A DNA stretch of 64,000 nt from Microseira wollei NIES-4236 (lineage in GTDB: Bacteria > Cyanobacteriota > Cyanobacteriia > Cyanobacteriales > Aerosakkonemataceae), in contig NZ_BLAY01000004.1 of the NCBI RefSeq assembly GCF_020521235.1, forward strand, positions 31,224 to 95,223, written 5' to 3'. Below are positions 25,890 through 35,110 of the stretch, one piece after another; the stretch's first letter is position 1, and each line of letters opens with the position of its first letter. The notes beneath the pieces are model-generated. The model worked only from the letters and a program-made list of their open reading frames with translations. It was not told where the DNA came from and searched no databases. The position numbers and the translations under genes were made by a program.

Positions 25890-26362
25890 TTTAGGTGGCG
25901 ATATCGATTGGCAATTTTGACGCTGGATTGCTCCGAAAAGCTGGCTACGATCAAAACTTCAATTCTTCCTGAATCTCCATCAGCGTTCCACTAGGTCTTA
26001 GCAGTACATTTGTTCTAGATCGGGGCTGTGCTTGCAAGTCCCTTCAAGTCCCTCTCCTAGTAAGACGCCATCGGCGGCGCTTTTGGCGTCAGCAGGCTAG
26101 AATGCAGAGGATGGGGGACTTGCAAGCAAGACCCTAGAGTGCGGTCAAAAACAGTTGGTGATATGAAGTCCGGTCAATTGCCCGTAATAAAAATTGTTTG
26201 TAGTCAGGACTTCAGTCCTTACTAGGATGACGGATAAGGACTAAAGTCCTGACTACGAACTTATTAAGGTCATAGGACCGGATATGATATCACCAATAAT
26301 GCACCTCGATTTATACTATGGGTGAAAAGCCGCACATCATATGATAGAGAGAACGCGCCACT
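25890..26362. repeat. 473-bp gap with a nested inverted repeat
   Basis: No gene. Outer arms TTGGTGATAT..TCCGGTC (26155-26175) and their near-complement (26276-26296) enclose inner arms GTAGTCAGGACTT..TCCTTA (26200-26221 with 26235-26256, one mismatch). A GACGCC/GGCGTC hairpin is at about 26070-26092. A related GAGGACTGAAGTCCTC palindrome recurs at about 27840. Confidence 0.75.
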
Positions 26363-27007
26363 ATGCAAAAGGATTTACAAGGTTTAGAAATTACTAAAGG
26401 AGAACTCAAACGCTTAAGTGGTGTGAGTGTAAATGCTGTGTTCAAACCCGCTTCACCGCGTAAGTTTTTAGCGGAAATTCTCAAAACAGTTGGCCTCATC
26501 GGGATACTTTCGGTCAGCTGTATTTTTCTAGTTCAAGTTTTTCCTACCCATCGTATACTTTTAATTATAGTGCATTTGCTGCTAGCAGCTTGGTTAGTTA
26601 TTGAGGATGCCATAAAGATATATTTAAGTCAAAAACACCGTCATTTTATCAGTATTATAGAAGATGTAGAACGCTATAACGCCGTGATTCAAAGTATCGA
26701 TATTAATGACCAAATCGAAGCCGCCGGAAACCCCGGAGTCCGATTACAGCAAAGATCGCGGGTGATTCAAGCCCTTAAACTAACGCGGGAAGATTTAATC
26801 CGCGCTTTAAAGACTGAGAGGATTTTAAGGGAAAACGAGCATTTTATCAAACTGAATCCCGAACTATTTGCTAATAATTTAACCGCGTTAGCAGCCTTGC
26901 AAGTAGGCGAAAAAGCCAGCGAGTACGGGCGGCTTTTAAATGAAGCGTTTGAAATTGGCATGAGCATCCAAGACGAAATGAGACAATTGCAAAATCGGCA
27001 GTTATGA
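26363..27007 (+). CDS. Unknown two-TM protein, paralog 2 of 3
   Basis: A 214-residue relative of the proteins at 6593 and 27028. It starts MQKDLQGLEITKGELKRLSGV, has two hydrophobic segments (about 42-85) and the shared tail VERYNAVIQSIDINDQ, EAAGNPG, LKTERILREN, NPELFANNL. The start codon at 26363 gives the same N terminus as the paralogs. Its stop overlaps the next paralog's upstream in-frame ATG by 4 bp. Function unknown. Confidence 0.78.
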   Translation: MQKDLQGLEITKGELKRLSGVSVNAVFKPASPRKFLAEILKTVGLIGILSVSCIFLVQVFPTHRILLIIVHLLLAAWLVIEDAIKIYLSQKHRHFISIIEDVERYNAVIQSIDINDQIEAAGNPGVRLQQRSRVIQALKLTREDLIRALKTERILRENEHFIKLNPELFANNLTALAALQVGEKASEYGRLLNEAFEIGMSIQDEMRQLQNRQL

Positions 27008-27027
27008 AAGAGGAGAATTGGCATTCC

Positions 27028-27702
27028 ATGCAACCAGATTTAGTCGGGTTAGAAATTACCAAGGGAGAACTAAAACGTCTGATTGGAGTCGATCCAGATG
27101 ATGTTTTCAGAACCTCGATTTTGCGAAATGCCCAAAAGCGCTGGAGTTTGTTCTTAAATGAAATACTAATAGGTTTGGCACTCACCCCCATTATCGTCGG
27201 GGTAATTTACACATTTGTTATCTTTCCTATTCTGGGGTCATCTATTCCCACTGCGATCGCATTGCTAATTATAGTCCCAATTATAGTGGCGACGGGTCGG
27301 TGGTTTTTGAGTCAAAAAAACCGTTCTAAGTTGCTCGTCAGCCTGCTGGATGAAGTCGATAAATATCATGCAGTTATCAACGCTATCCATATAAACGACC
27401 AGTTGGAAGCAGCGGGAACAGCAGGGACAAGTTTAAGCGATCGCGCAAAAGTTATTGCAGGATTGCAACTCACCAGAGACGATCTAGTTCGCGCGTTGAA
27501 AACCGAAAGAATTTTAAGAGAAAACAAGCAAGTAATATCTACCAATCCAGAACTATTTGCCAATAATTTGAGAACCTTGCAAGCAATGCAAACTAGCAGC
27601 GACCAAGCCAGCGAGTACGGACGGCTACTCAACGATGCATTGCAGATAGCAGTAGACGTTCAAGCAGAAATGAGGAAATTGCAACAGAAAAGAATTGGGT
27701 AA
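27028..27702 (+). CDS. Unknown two-TM protein, paralog 3 of 3
   Basis: A 224-residue family member: MQPDLVGLEITKGELKRLIGV, two TM segments (about 50-95), then YHAVINAIHINDQ, AAGTAG, LKTERILREN and NPELFANNL. The ATG at 27028 matches the paralogs; GAGGAG lies 12 bp upstream. An earlier ATG at 27004 (overlapping the previous stop) would add eight residues and cannot be excluded. It is a tandem duplicate of the gene before it. Its TAA stop sits within a GGTAATT heptamer array. Confidence 0.78.
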   Translation: MQPDLVGLEITKGELKRLIGVDPDDVFRTSILRNAQKRWSLFLNEILIGLALTPIIVGVIYTFVIFPILGSSIPTAIALLIIVPIIVATGRWFLSQKNRSKLLVSLLDEVDKYHAVINAIHINDQLEAAGTAGTSLSDRAKVIAGLQLTRDDLVRALKTERILRENKQVISTNPELFANNLRTLQAMQTSSDQASEYGRLLNDALQIAVDVQAEMRKLQQKRIG

Positions 27703-27875
27703 TTGGTAATTGGTAATTGCTCATTGCTCATTGCTCATTGCTCATGGGAATATTTTCCAGATCTACCATTAGCCTTTAGCCATTAGCAAATCTGAAATCT
27801 GAAATCTGAAATCTGAAATTTGCAATTATCCTGAGACAATGAGGACTGAAGTCCTCACTACGAACTTACAAGAAG
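27696..27875. repeat. Heptamer arrays of four types
   Basis: GGTAATT units (27697 on, containing the preceding stop), then GCTCATT (about 27719-27743), CATTAGC, and AATCTGA (about 27785-27825) arrays in succession, followed by a short GAGGACTGAAGTCCTC palindrome (about 27841). No gene. Confidence 0.85.
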
Positions 27876-29366
27876 ATGGCAACCAAACCCAAAATTATTG
27901 TATTAGATGACGACCCCACCGGATCGCAAACCGTTCACAGCTGCTTGCTGCTAACGCGCTGGGATGTGGAAACGTTGCGTTTGGGGTTGGTTGATGAATC
28001 GCCCATTTTCTTCGTGCTGACCAATACGAGGGCGCTAACTCCAGAACAAGCTACCGCCGTTACCAAAGAAGTATGCCAGAACTTAAAACAGGCGATCGCA
28101 GGATCCCCCCCAACCCCCCCTTCTCAAGGCGGGGCAGTATCCCCCCCAACCCCCCCTTCTCAAGGCGGGGCAGTATCCCCCCCAACCCCCCCTTGGCAAG
28201 GGGGGGCAGTATCCCCCCCAACCCCCCCTTGGCAAGGGGGGGCAGGATCTCCCCCAACCCCCCCTTGGCAAGGGGGGGCTACGGGGGGGATCCTGATTGT
28301 CAGTCGTTCCGATTCCACCCTGCGGGGACATTATCCGATTGAAACCGACGTTATCGCCCAAGAACTTGGCCCATTTGATGCCCATTTTCTCGTTCCGGCA
28401 TTTTTCGAGGGCGGACGTCTCACCAAGGATAGCGTGCATTATCTCATAGTTAACGGTGTCGAAACGCCCGTACACGAAACCGAATTTGCCCGCGATTCGG
28501 TTTTCGGATATCGTCACAGTTACTTACCCGATTATGTAGAAGAAAAAACCCAAGGTAAGATTAAAGCCGATGCTGTAGAGCGATTTTTACTCGCAGATAT
28601 TCGCGCCGGAAGTTTGGAACGACTGATGCAATTAACTAACAATACTTGTGGCGTCGTAGATGGAGAAACTCAAGCAGATTTAAACCAATTTGCCGCCGAT
28701 ATTCTCACCGCAGCGAGTCAAGGAAAGCGCTTTCTATTCCGCAGTGCTGCCAGCATTTTAACTTCCCTGGCGAATTTAGGCCCTCAACCTGTCGCCGCAG
28801 ACGATATGGCGCAGTACGTGCGCCAGGGAAAACCGGGTGCGGTTATTGTCGGTTCACACGTCAAAAAGACGACCGAACAATTGGGACGCTTGCTGCAAGA
28901 ATCCGGTATCGTTGGTGTTGAAATTGATGTATCTCACTTGCTAGATGATTCTCCAGCACAACGCGACCAACTTTTGCATCAAATTCTCCAACAAGTTCGA
29001 GATGCTCATAATGCGGGAAAAACGCCGGTAGTATATACAAGTCGTCAGGAACTTACATTTAACGACGTAGAAACTCGTCTGGCATTTGGGGCTGCGGTTT
29101 CGGCTTTGTTAATGGATGTGGTGCGCGGTTTACCCGCCGATATTGGGTTTTTGATTAGTAAAGGGGGAATTACTTCTAATGATGTTTTGAGTACGGGTTT
29201 GGCTTTAACTGCGGCGCGATTGCTGGGACAAATTTTAGCCGGATGTTCTATGGTACGTACCCCTGTTGACCATCCTTTGTTTCCGAATTTGCCCGTAGTT
29301 TTGTTTCCGGGAAATGTGGGAGATGCGGATGCGTTGGCGACAATTTATCGGCGACTAACTCGGTAA
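27876..29366 (+). CDS. Four-carbon acid sugar kinase family protein (OtnK-like, DUF1537) with repeat insertion
   Basis: A 496-residue kinase of the OtnK/YgbK family, which phosphorylates 3- or 4-carbon acid sugars with ATP. The N-terminal domain starts IIVLDDDPTGSQTV, and the substrate loop SRSDSTLRGHYP is intact; the C-terminal ATP domain has ISKGGITSNDV and FPGNVGDADAL. Between residue about 76 and 136, five 12-residue repeats (PPTPPSQGGAVS type) are inserted in frame; the family has no such segment. The insertion falls in a surface loop before SRSDST, so the enzyme may still fold. The start follows a short palindrome; no strong ribosome site. Confidence 0.9.
   Translation: MATKPKIIVLDDDPTGSQTVHSCLLLTRWDVETLRLGLVDESPIFFVLTNTRALTPEQATAVTKEVCQNLKQAIAGSPPTPPSQGGAVSPPTPPSQGGAVSPPTPPWQGGAVSPPTPPWQGGAGSPPTPPWQGGATGGILIVSRSDSTLRGHYPIETDVIAQELGPFDAHFLVPAFFEGGRLTKDSVHYLIVNGVETPVHETEFARDSVFGYRHSYLPDYVEEKTQGKIKADAVERFLLADIRAGSLERLMQLTNNTCGVVDGETQADLNQFAADILTAASQGKRFLFRSAASILTSLANLGPQPVAADDMAQYVRQGKPGAVIVGSHVKKTTEQLGRLLQESGIVGVEIDVSHLLDDSPAQRDQLLHQILQQVRDAHNAGKTPVVYTSRQELTFNDVETRLAFGAAVSALLMDVVRGLPADIGFLISKGGITSNDVLSTGLALTAARLLGQILAGCSMVRTPVDHPLFPNLPVVLFPGNVGDADALATIYRRLTR
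28104..28283 (+). repeat. Five 36-bp repeats inside the kinase gene
   Basis: Units start at 28104, 28140, 28176, 28212 and 28248. Each reads CCCCCCAACCCCCCCTT followed by a CAAGG and GGGG half, so each can also fold on itself. The first two carry TCTCAAGGCGGGG, the last three TGGCAAGGGGGGG. Because 36 is a multiple of three, frames on both strands stay open. Confidence 0.97.
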
Positions 29367-29372
29367 TGTGAA

Positions 29373-29399
29373 TGCGATCGCCCGATGAAGGCGATCGCA
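29373..29399 (+). terminator. HIP1-containing hairpin after the kinase gene
   Basis: TGCGATCGCC and GGCGATCGCA form a 10-bp perfect stem, 6 bp after the stop codon. There is no T-run, so a role in termination is tentative. Confidence 0.4.
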
Positions 29400-29792
29400 C
29401 CAGATAGCAACGACCATCCTATCACCTTTGTTTCTGCCTCGATCTCTAGTTGCCAAACTTACATCTTGCACCAGATGCCGACACCGCAAGACAAGGACTA
29501 ACCATTTTCCAGCCTGCTAAGCTACGGCTATGGTTGTATAGCCCCACCCTTAAGGGTGCGGGCGATCCCAGGTGCAAGATGTCAGCAAACCAACAATTTT
29601 TCCCAGAAACCCGGTTTCTTTTGTACGAAGGTATTAATATCAAAGGGGGCACGGGGTTGACCGAGGCACAGAACGCCACCCTGAAACCATTAGGCGCGAT
29701 TTTGTAAAAGTACCCAAATTTACTGCACTTCCACGGTAACTTTGGCAAACTAGAAAAGGTAACAACTCAAGCGGAAGGATTGAGGGATATTT
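29400..29792. repeat. Repeat-bearing intergenic region
   Basis: No gene. ACATCTTGCACC (29461-29472) and GGTGCAAGATGT (29571-29582) are inverted arms around a GTATAGCCCCACCCTTAAGG core related to the 54-bp palindrome at 2156. A degenerate CCAGAAACCCGGTTTCTT fragment of the MITE family is at about 29605. GAGGGA before 29793 is the next ribosome site. Confidence 0.65.
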
Positions 29793-31703
29793 ATGAATTT
29801 GCTAAAGCCTACAAAAGTTTCCACTTTTTTTGAAAATATTTTGGCGACAAGCAACAGGGAATTTCCCACATTATTAGTTTTATCCGTCGCCATAATTATT
29901 TCGAGTCTTTATGGAGCAAATAGAGGATTAAACTGGTCAGATTATGGTCAAATATTTCACTTCGGAAATCGCATCCTAAATGGCGACTTCCCCTATCGAG
30001 ATTTTTCTTATCAAACTGGCTTTATCGCCATTTTCGTCAATGCTTTTTTTCAAAAATTGCTCGGACAGTATTACTTTTCAAGTCTAGTAGTTGGATTGTT
30101 AGTAAAACTATTTACCTTACTGGCTTTATATTTTACACTTAGACAATTCACCTCTAGATTTATATCTATTAACATTTGTATCGGATTCTCCCTGCTCGCT
30201 CCCGAATTGATTAGTTCAGGACATGAGTATTGGGTCAATCTGTTTTTAACAATTGCCGGACTATTTATAGTTATAGGCTGCAAAAACCTAGAATCACAAA
30301 ATGCATACTTATACATTTTGCTAGCGGGAATTTATCTAGGTTTAACTGTAGGATTGCGCCAAAGTAATGGCATACTTTGCATATTAGTTACCTCAGTGGT
30401 TATTCTGTGTCATTCTCTCAAATATGGGAAAGCATATATTCAAAAAGTTACCCTTCCCTTAATCGCAGGTGTGTGTGTAAGCTTGGTAGCGATCGCTTCC
30501 TTTCTTCTGCTCAATAAAGCCATGTCAGCAGCGATTTATGAACTATTTATCGCCGCAGGCGAAAAAAAGAATTTTAGTGCCTTCTCTGGAGCGTTAGATG
30601 CTTTATCAGGAGGGGCATTCTTTGGTTCTTCTGTCACCAACGCCATCATAAAAAATATCTTATACAATGTTATTCCATTGTTGATAATCGGAGGAATTTT
30701 TATTTTAATTAAATCAGCTTCAAATTCGCCAAAACAGCAAGCCTTCAACCATAAAATTGGCGTTTTAATTCCTGTTTTAGCAATCCTGGGGATAGCTATC
30801 CAAGAAATTGCTCGGTTTGGTTCAACTGGAAATCATAGTATAGGTCAAATTATTTCGGAAATATTTATTTATGATATTCCGAGAATTTCTTTGAGTATAG
30901 CTTTGTTAATGGGTTGTTTGTGGCCAACAAAAACCGAAGCTTTTTTAGGCTTATCAGCACCAATATTTTCAATTTTGGTAGCGTTTACCTTGGGAACAGT
31001 TTGGTCGATGCAAATGTCGTGGGTGGGGCGCAGCTATGTCAGCACAAGGATGTTGATTGCGCTAGTCATGCTAGTAGCGATCGCGTCTAATCAAATTCCT
31101 AATGCCTGGAAAAAAAGACTATCAACGGCATTTTTATTAGTAGCAATCGGTGTATTTTATAGTCAGGTTATTAGTCATTCTCTTGGACAAGAAGGGATTT
31201 ATGTCGGGTTTTACAAAAATAACTATAGCCTGAACCACCCGATGACAAAATTTATTACAGTACATCAGGAAAAAGCGAAGGCTTTCTCGATGCTGCGTCA
31301 ATATATTAAGCCAGGTGACTCTTGCTTTATATACGGTTCCGCCCCCATATTATATACTTTACTAGACTGCAAAAATCCGACAAGGAACGATGTAGCATAT
31401 GCCGATGCCGTGACACTAAATGATGCGCGCAAAGCAGTTGCTGCGTTAAAAGCAAACCCACCTGAGTGGATAATAGAAACACCTCTAGCTCCAGCAATTG
31501 AAAAGGAATCGAAAAATCCACCGTCTTTTTATGACTTTGCTGGGCAACCAGGGCCGATTGAACTCCGCGCGGGATTAAAAGATATGATAAAAAATTATCG
31601 ATTAGTAAGCCAAGTTAAAGAGCTGTTTCCAGAAGCAGAAAAATTAGAGACTAGAGATTTCGATCAAGTGCTTAAATATCGGTTGTACAAGCTTGAACCA
31701 TAA
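29793..31703 (+). CDS. Large integral membrane glycosyltransferase-like protein
   Basis: A 636-residue polytopic protein with about twelve TM segments. The first loop has LNWSDYGQIFHFGNRILNGDFPYRDFSYQTG, acidic and aromatic residues in the position used by GT-C/GT39-like enzymes; FIYGSAPILYTLL and a soluble C-terminal 180 residues follow. It is likely a polyprenyl-phosphate-dependent transferase or a relative of unknown specificity, and it closes the polysaccharide region. Lower G+C and many AAA/TTT codons compared with neighbours suggest transfer or relaxed selection. Confidence 0.72.
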   Translation: MNLLKPTKVSTFFENILATSNREFPTLLVLSVAIIISSLYGANRGLNWSDYGQIFHFGNRILNGDFPYRDFSYQTGFIAIFVNAFFQKLLGQYYFSSLVVGLLVKLFTLLALYFTLRQFTSRFISINICIGFSLLAPELISSGHEYWVNLFLTIAGLFIVIGCKNLESQNAYLYILLAGIYLGLTVGLRQSNGILCILVTSVVILCHSLKYGKAYIQKVTLPLIAGVCVSLVAIASFLLLNKAMSAAIYELFIAAGEKKNFSAFSGALDALSGGAFFGSSVTNAIIKNILYNVIPLLIIGGIFILIKSASNSPKQQAFNHKIGVLIPVLAILGIAIQEIARFGSTGNHSIGQIISEIFIYDIPRISLSIALLMGCLWPTKTEAFLGLSAPIFSILVAFTLGTVWSMQMSWVGRSYVSTRMLIALVMLVAIASNQIPNAWKKRLSTAFLLVAIGVFYSQVISHSLGQEGIYVGFYKNNYSLNHPMTKFITVHQEKAKAFSMLRQYIKPGDSCFIYGSAPILYTLLDCKNPTRNDVAYADAVTLNDARKAVAALKANPPEWIIETPLAPAIEKESKNPPSFYDFAGQPGPIELRAGLKDMIKNYRLVSQVKELFPEAEKLETRDFDQVLKYRLYKLEP

Positions 31704-32150
31704 CCACATACAAATCTGCTCTTGTTCTTGGCGTCCTTGGCGTCTTGGCGGTTCGTTTAAAGGACAGTCCCGCATTGAGAAACATGGTTTCTGACTGATA
31801 GAGGTTTCTTCACCGAAAAATTGGGTCTTTTGCCCCGTCCTTCTAGGACGGCTTTTATCAACGCAAGTTTTTCCCAGTAGGTTAGTGGACTAGCGAGTAG
31901 ACGCGCTTTCTAGAGCAAATGGGGCTGTCCGGGGTATCCCGGTTGTAGAAAAAACATCTGGAGTCCAAGCATACGCAAGCTCCTGGTGGCAACCCAGAAT
32001 GTAAGCCAGCCTGGAGGCTCGTGGTACATCTTAAATGCTCCCCAATTAGAGACTAGAGGTGTATTGCAGGGCTAGTGAAAACGACCGCAGTGAAGATGGT
32101 GGCGAAAGCTCCCGTGCTTGGGCCGGGAGTAAGCTTAAAATTGGACTGGC
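31704..32150. mobile_element. Probable IS200/IS605 relic upstream of minC
   Basis: A hairpin CCGTCC/GGACGG (31835-31851) at the left and CTCCCG/CGGGAG (32109-32129) at the right look like element ends; the right one, CCCGTGCTTGGGCCGGG, resembles the hairpin at 452-472. Between them a structured, non-coding stretch with short broken frames fits a tnpB 3' end/guide-RNA region after internal deletion. The minC promoter must lie in or after this relic. Confidence 0.45.
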
Positions 32151-32196
32151 TCGTAATATAGTTAATTTGTCAGTAGCCGCAGAGGCAGATCGTCCC

Positions 32197-32976
32197 ATGA
32201 CTGTTGATTCTTCAGTTCCATCAAGGGTGGAGACAGTTACCACTAGCCCCCAGGAAGTAGACCAACGCCTCTCTGTCCAGCTTAAAAGCGAGGAAGGACG
32301 CTTGGTGTTGATATTCCCACCGGACACCGATCCAAAAGATGCTGCGATCGCTTGGTCAGAAATTTGGCAACAACTCAAACAGCGTCTCGGCGGTGGCGAT
32401 CGTTTTTGGCAACCGAACACCCCTGTGGATCTAATGGCGCAAAATCGCTTGTTGGATGGACGGCAATTGCAAGAAGTTGCCGACGCCTTGGGCGAATACC
32501 AACTGACTCTGGCAAAAGTTCATACCAGTCGCCGCCAAACTGCCGTTGCCGCCGCCACTGCGGGGTACTGCGTCGAACAACACTCAGCGATCGCATCCCT
32601 CAATCAACCGATCGCCACCCCCGGACAGGCAATGGCAGAACCGCTATACTTAGAAACTACCCTCCGCTCTGGCATGGAAATTCGCCATCCCGGCACCGTA
32701 GTCATCTTGGGCGACCTCAACCCCGGCAGTATGGTCGTCGCCGATGGCGATATTCTAGTCTGGGGCAGGCTGCGGGGCGTCGCCCACGCCGGTGCTAAAG
32801 GCAATACCGGGTGTTTAATTATGGCGCTGCAAATGGAACCGACTCAACTGCGAATTGCAGATTACCTGGCGAGGGCACCGGAAAAACCACCCGCCCAATT
32901 TTTCCCAGAAGTCGCTTACGTAACCCCAACGGGCATTCGCATCGCCAAAGCAGCAGGTTTTACCAGACCGCAATAA
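32197..32976 (+). CDS. minC: Septum-site determining protein MinC
   Basis: Inhibitor of FtsZ assembly that works with MinD at the membrane to place the division site. The 259-residue product has a variable N-terminal domain and a typical C-terminal beta-helix: TTLRSGMEIRHPGTVVILGDLNPG, VVADGDILVWGRLRGVAHAGAKG. The ATG at 32197 (MTVDSSVPSR) is preferred; an upstream GTG at 32059 would add 46 residues read from the IS relic. It is first of minC-minD-minE. Confidence 0.95.
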   Translation: MTVDSSVPSRVETVTTSPQEVDQRLSVQLKSEEGRLVLIFPPDTDPKDAAIAWSEIWQQLKQRLGGGDRFWQPNTPVDLMAQNRLLDGRQLQEVADALGEYQLTLAKVHTSRRQTAVAAATAGYCVEQHSAIASLNQPIATPGQAMAEPLYLETTLRSGMEIRHPGTVVILGDLNPGSMVVADGDILVWGRLRGVAHAGAKGNTGCLIMALQMEPTQLRIADYLARAPEKPPAQFFPEVAYVTPTGIRIAKAAGFTRPQ

Positions 32977-33047
32977 TTGCCAGGTGGGCAGGTGAAAATT
33001 AGCAATTAGCAATTAGCCATTAGCAATTACCAAATCCAAAATCCGCT

Positions 33048-33845
33048 ATGGGTCGTATTATTGTCATCGCATCTGGCAAAGGAGGAGTGGGTAAGACCAC
33101 CTGTACCGCCAATATTGGCATGGCGCTTGCTCAACAAGGTCGTAACGTCGTTGTTGTAGATGCCGATTTTGGTCTGAGAAATTTAGACTTACTTCTGGGG
33201 TTGGAAAACCGCATCGTCTACACCGCAGTCGAAGTAATTACCGGCGAGTGCAAGCTAGACCAAGCTTTGGTAAAAGATAAACGACAACCCCGACTGGCAC
33301 TGTTACCAGCAGCGCAAACTCGCACCAAGGAAGCAGTTAATCCCGACCAGATGAAAAACTTGGTCGGCGAGTTGGCAAAATCCTATGAATACGTTTTAAT
33401 CGACTCTCCTGCCGGAATTGAGATGGGTTTTCGCAATGCGATCGCCGGCGCACAAGAAGCTTTGATCGTCACCACCCCCGAAATTGCCGCCGTCCGCGAC
33501 GCCGACAGAGTGATTGGCATGTTGGAAACCCACAGCGTCAAGCGGATGCACTTGATCGTCAACCGCATCCGCCCCAAAATGGTGCAAGCCAATGAAATGA
33601 TGTCGGTGCAAGACGTTCAGGAAATTTTGGCAATTCCCCTCATCGGCATTGTCCCCGATGACGAGCGCATTATCGTCTCTAGCAACCGTGGCGAACCTCT
33701 ATCACTGGCAACCGAGCTTTCTTTACCAGGAAACGCTTATCATAACATCGCTCGCCGTTTGGCAGGCGAAAAAGTCGAATTCCTTGACCTGGAACTACCC
33801 CCCGACGGCTTCTTGACCCGCCTCCGTCGCCTGTTTCAGAATTAG
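33048..33845 (+). CDS. minD: Septum-site determining ATPase MinD
   Basis: P-loop ATPase of the ParA/MinD family that binds the membrane as an ATP dimer and recruits MinC. The deviant Walker A GKGGVGKTT (10-18), VVDADFGLRNLD and the membrane-targeting amphipathic helix at the C terminus (DGFLTRLRRLFQN) are all present in 265 residues. It lies 71 bp after minC; the gap holds a short CAATTAG-type heptamer array (about 32997-33030). Confidence 0.97.
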   Translation: MGRIIVIASGKGGVGKTTCTANIGMALAQQGRNVVVVDADFGLRNLDLLLGLENRIVYTAVEVITGECKLDQALVKDKRQPRLALLPAAQTRTKEAVNPDQMKNLVGELAKSYEYVLIDSPAGIEMGFRNAIAGAQEALIVTTPEIAAVRDADRVIGMLETHSVKRMHLIVNRIRPKMVQANEMMSVQDVQEILAIPLIGIVPDDERIIVSSNRGEPLSLATELSLPGNAYHNIARRLAGEKVEFLDLELPPDGFLTRLRRLFQN

Positions 33846-33872
33846 TCGTAATTTTGGCCATAGCGAACAACC

Positions 33873-34145
33873 ATGATTAACCAACTGCTAGAACGGCTTT
33901 TTCCTTGGACAGGCGCTAAAAACAGCCGCGAGGATGTCAAGCGTCGCCTCAAACTTGTGATCGCCCACGATCGCACGGGACTTTCCCCGGAGGCGATGGA
34001 GTCAATGCGACAGGAAATCTTGGAAGTTGTTTCTCGTTACGTCGAACTCGACGGCGAGGGGTTAGAGTTTTCCATTGAAAGCCAAGAACGCGCTACGGCA
34101 TTAATTGCCAATTTGCCCATTCGACGGGTGAAGGAAGATTCTTAG
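33873..34145 (+). CDS. minE: Cell division topological specificity factor MinE
   Basis: A 90-residue protein that stimulates MinD ATPase and drives Min oscillation. The anti-MinCD region ([19 protein letters not shown]) is followed by the dimerisation strands ([12 protein letters not shown]). It is 27 bp after minD and ends the operon. Confidence 0.96.
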   Translation: MINQLLERLFPWTGAKNSREDVKRRLKLVIAHDRTGLSPEAMESMRQEILEVVSRYVELDGEGLEFSIESQERATALIANLPIRRVKEDS

Positions 34146-34174
34146 GGGTAGGCGATACAAAAGCGGCAACGCTG

Positions 34175-34190
34175 CCCGATCGCGATCGGG
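34175..34190 (+). terminator. 16-bp palindrome after minE
   Basis: CCCGATCGCGATCGGG, 30 bp after the minE stop; it contains HIP1-like cores. No T-run follows, so it is only a candidate terminator. Confidence 0.35.
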
Positions 34191-34292
34191 TGCATGACTA
34201 AATAATCGAATCGCAGGACTTACTTGGACAATAGACAACTTCCCATCTATGTTATAATTTGCCGATGTCTTGGTCAATTTGGCTCCAGCTGG

Positions 34293-35110
34293 ATGCAATT
34301 AGGTTTCAAAACCAAAGTGAAAGTAACTCTTGTTCAATCGCAGTTATTGCCTCAACATGCTGGTTACAGCCATTGGGTTTATAACTGGGCAATTGCGACA
34401 ATTGAAGATTTTTATCAGTCTGGTGTGAAACATAGCTGCAATGATGCTCGTAAGTTTTACACAAACCACGTTAAGCCAGAATATGCTTGGATGAATCAAA
34501 TATCATCTAAGGTTTACGTTTATGCATTTGAGCAGCTAAAAGCAGCATACAAACGTTTTTTTGCTCAGATTGCAGCCCTACCTACTTTCAAAAAGAAAGG
34601 TAAGTCAAAAGACTCTTTTACGGTTGAAACACCACTAACTCTTTGACTACTGACCTATGCAAGAATCACGCCGTGGTAGTCATTGAAAATCTCAATCTTT
34701 GTGGCATGTTACAAAACCATAAATTGGCTAGTGCCGTGGCAGATTGTGCCTTTGGGTAAATTGAACGACAGTTCAAATATAAAACCCAAAAATTGAAGAG
34801 CAGGTTAATACAAGTCGATCGATTTTATCCTTCGTCTCAATTATGTCCTGTCTGTCAGGCTAAGCATAAAATGCCATTGTCTGGCAAGCATTTATACATG
34901 CTCATGTGGTTATTCTAGAGACAGAGATGAGAATGCTGGGTTCAACTTGTGCTTATATGGTTGGAAGACAATATTCCCTGATGCAATAACCGGAGAGTTA
35001 TAAAGGTGATGCTCGTGGAGGGTTAAAGCTTTAGGCAGCACCCGTTGAAACGATAAAAGAGTAAAAGGAAAACCTTGGTTTGTCCGGGGCAAGTCCAATG
35101 AAATTATAAC
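34293..35110 (+). pseudogene. Degraded IS200/IS605 tnpB
   Basis: The start MQLGFKTKVKVTL and QHAGYSHWVYNWAIA are the N-terminal TnpB region, and ALPTFKKKGKSKDSFT follows. The frame then stops at 34644-34646. Later fragments VVIENLNLCGML (RuvC-II), SSQLCPVCQ (first half of the zinc ribbon) and a terminal LAAPVE-like stretch near 35025 are in pieces with stops and an internal deletion of about 100 codons. TATAAT at 34253 may be the old promoter. Confidence 0.8.

Noticed and set aside
28060..28517. Open frames on both strands around the kinase gene repeats
   Set aside because: They stay open because of the 36-bp repeat period; the OtnK-like frame with intact motifs explains the region.
31704..32150. 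Structured region upstream of minC considered as a housekeeping RNA (6S, tmRNA, RNase P)
   Set aside because: No signature of these RNAs was found; the hairpins fit IS200/IS605 ends better, though weakly.
32059..32196. 46-residue N-terminal extension of MinC from a GTG
   Set aside because: The extra residues come from the IS-type relic; the MTVDSS start fits MinC length.
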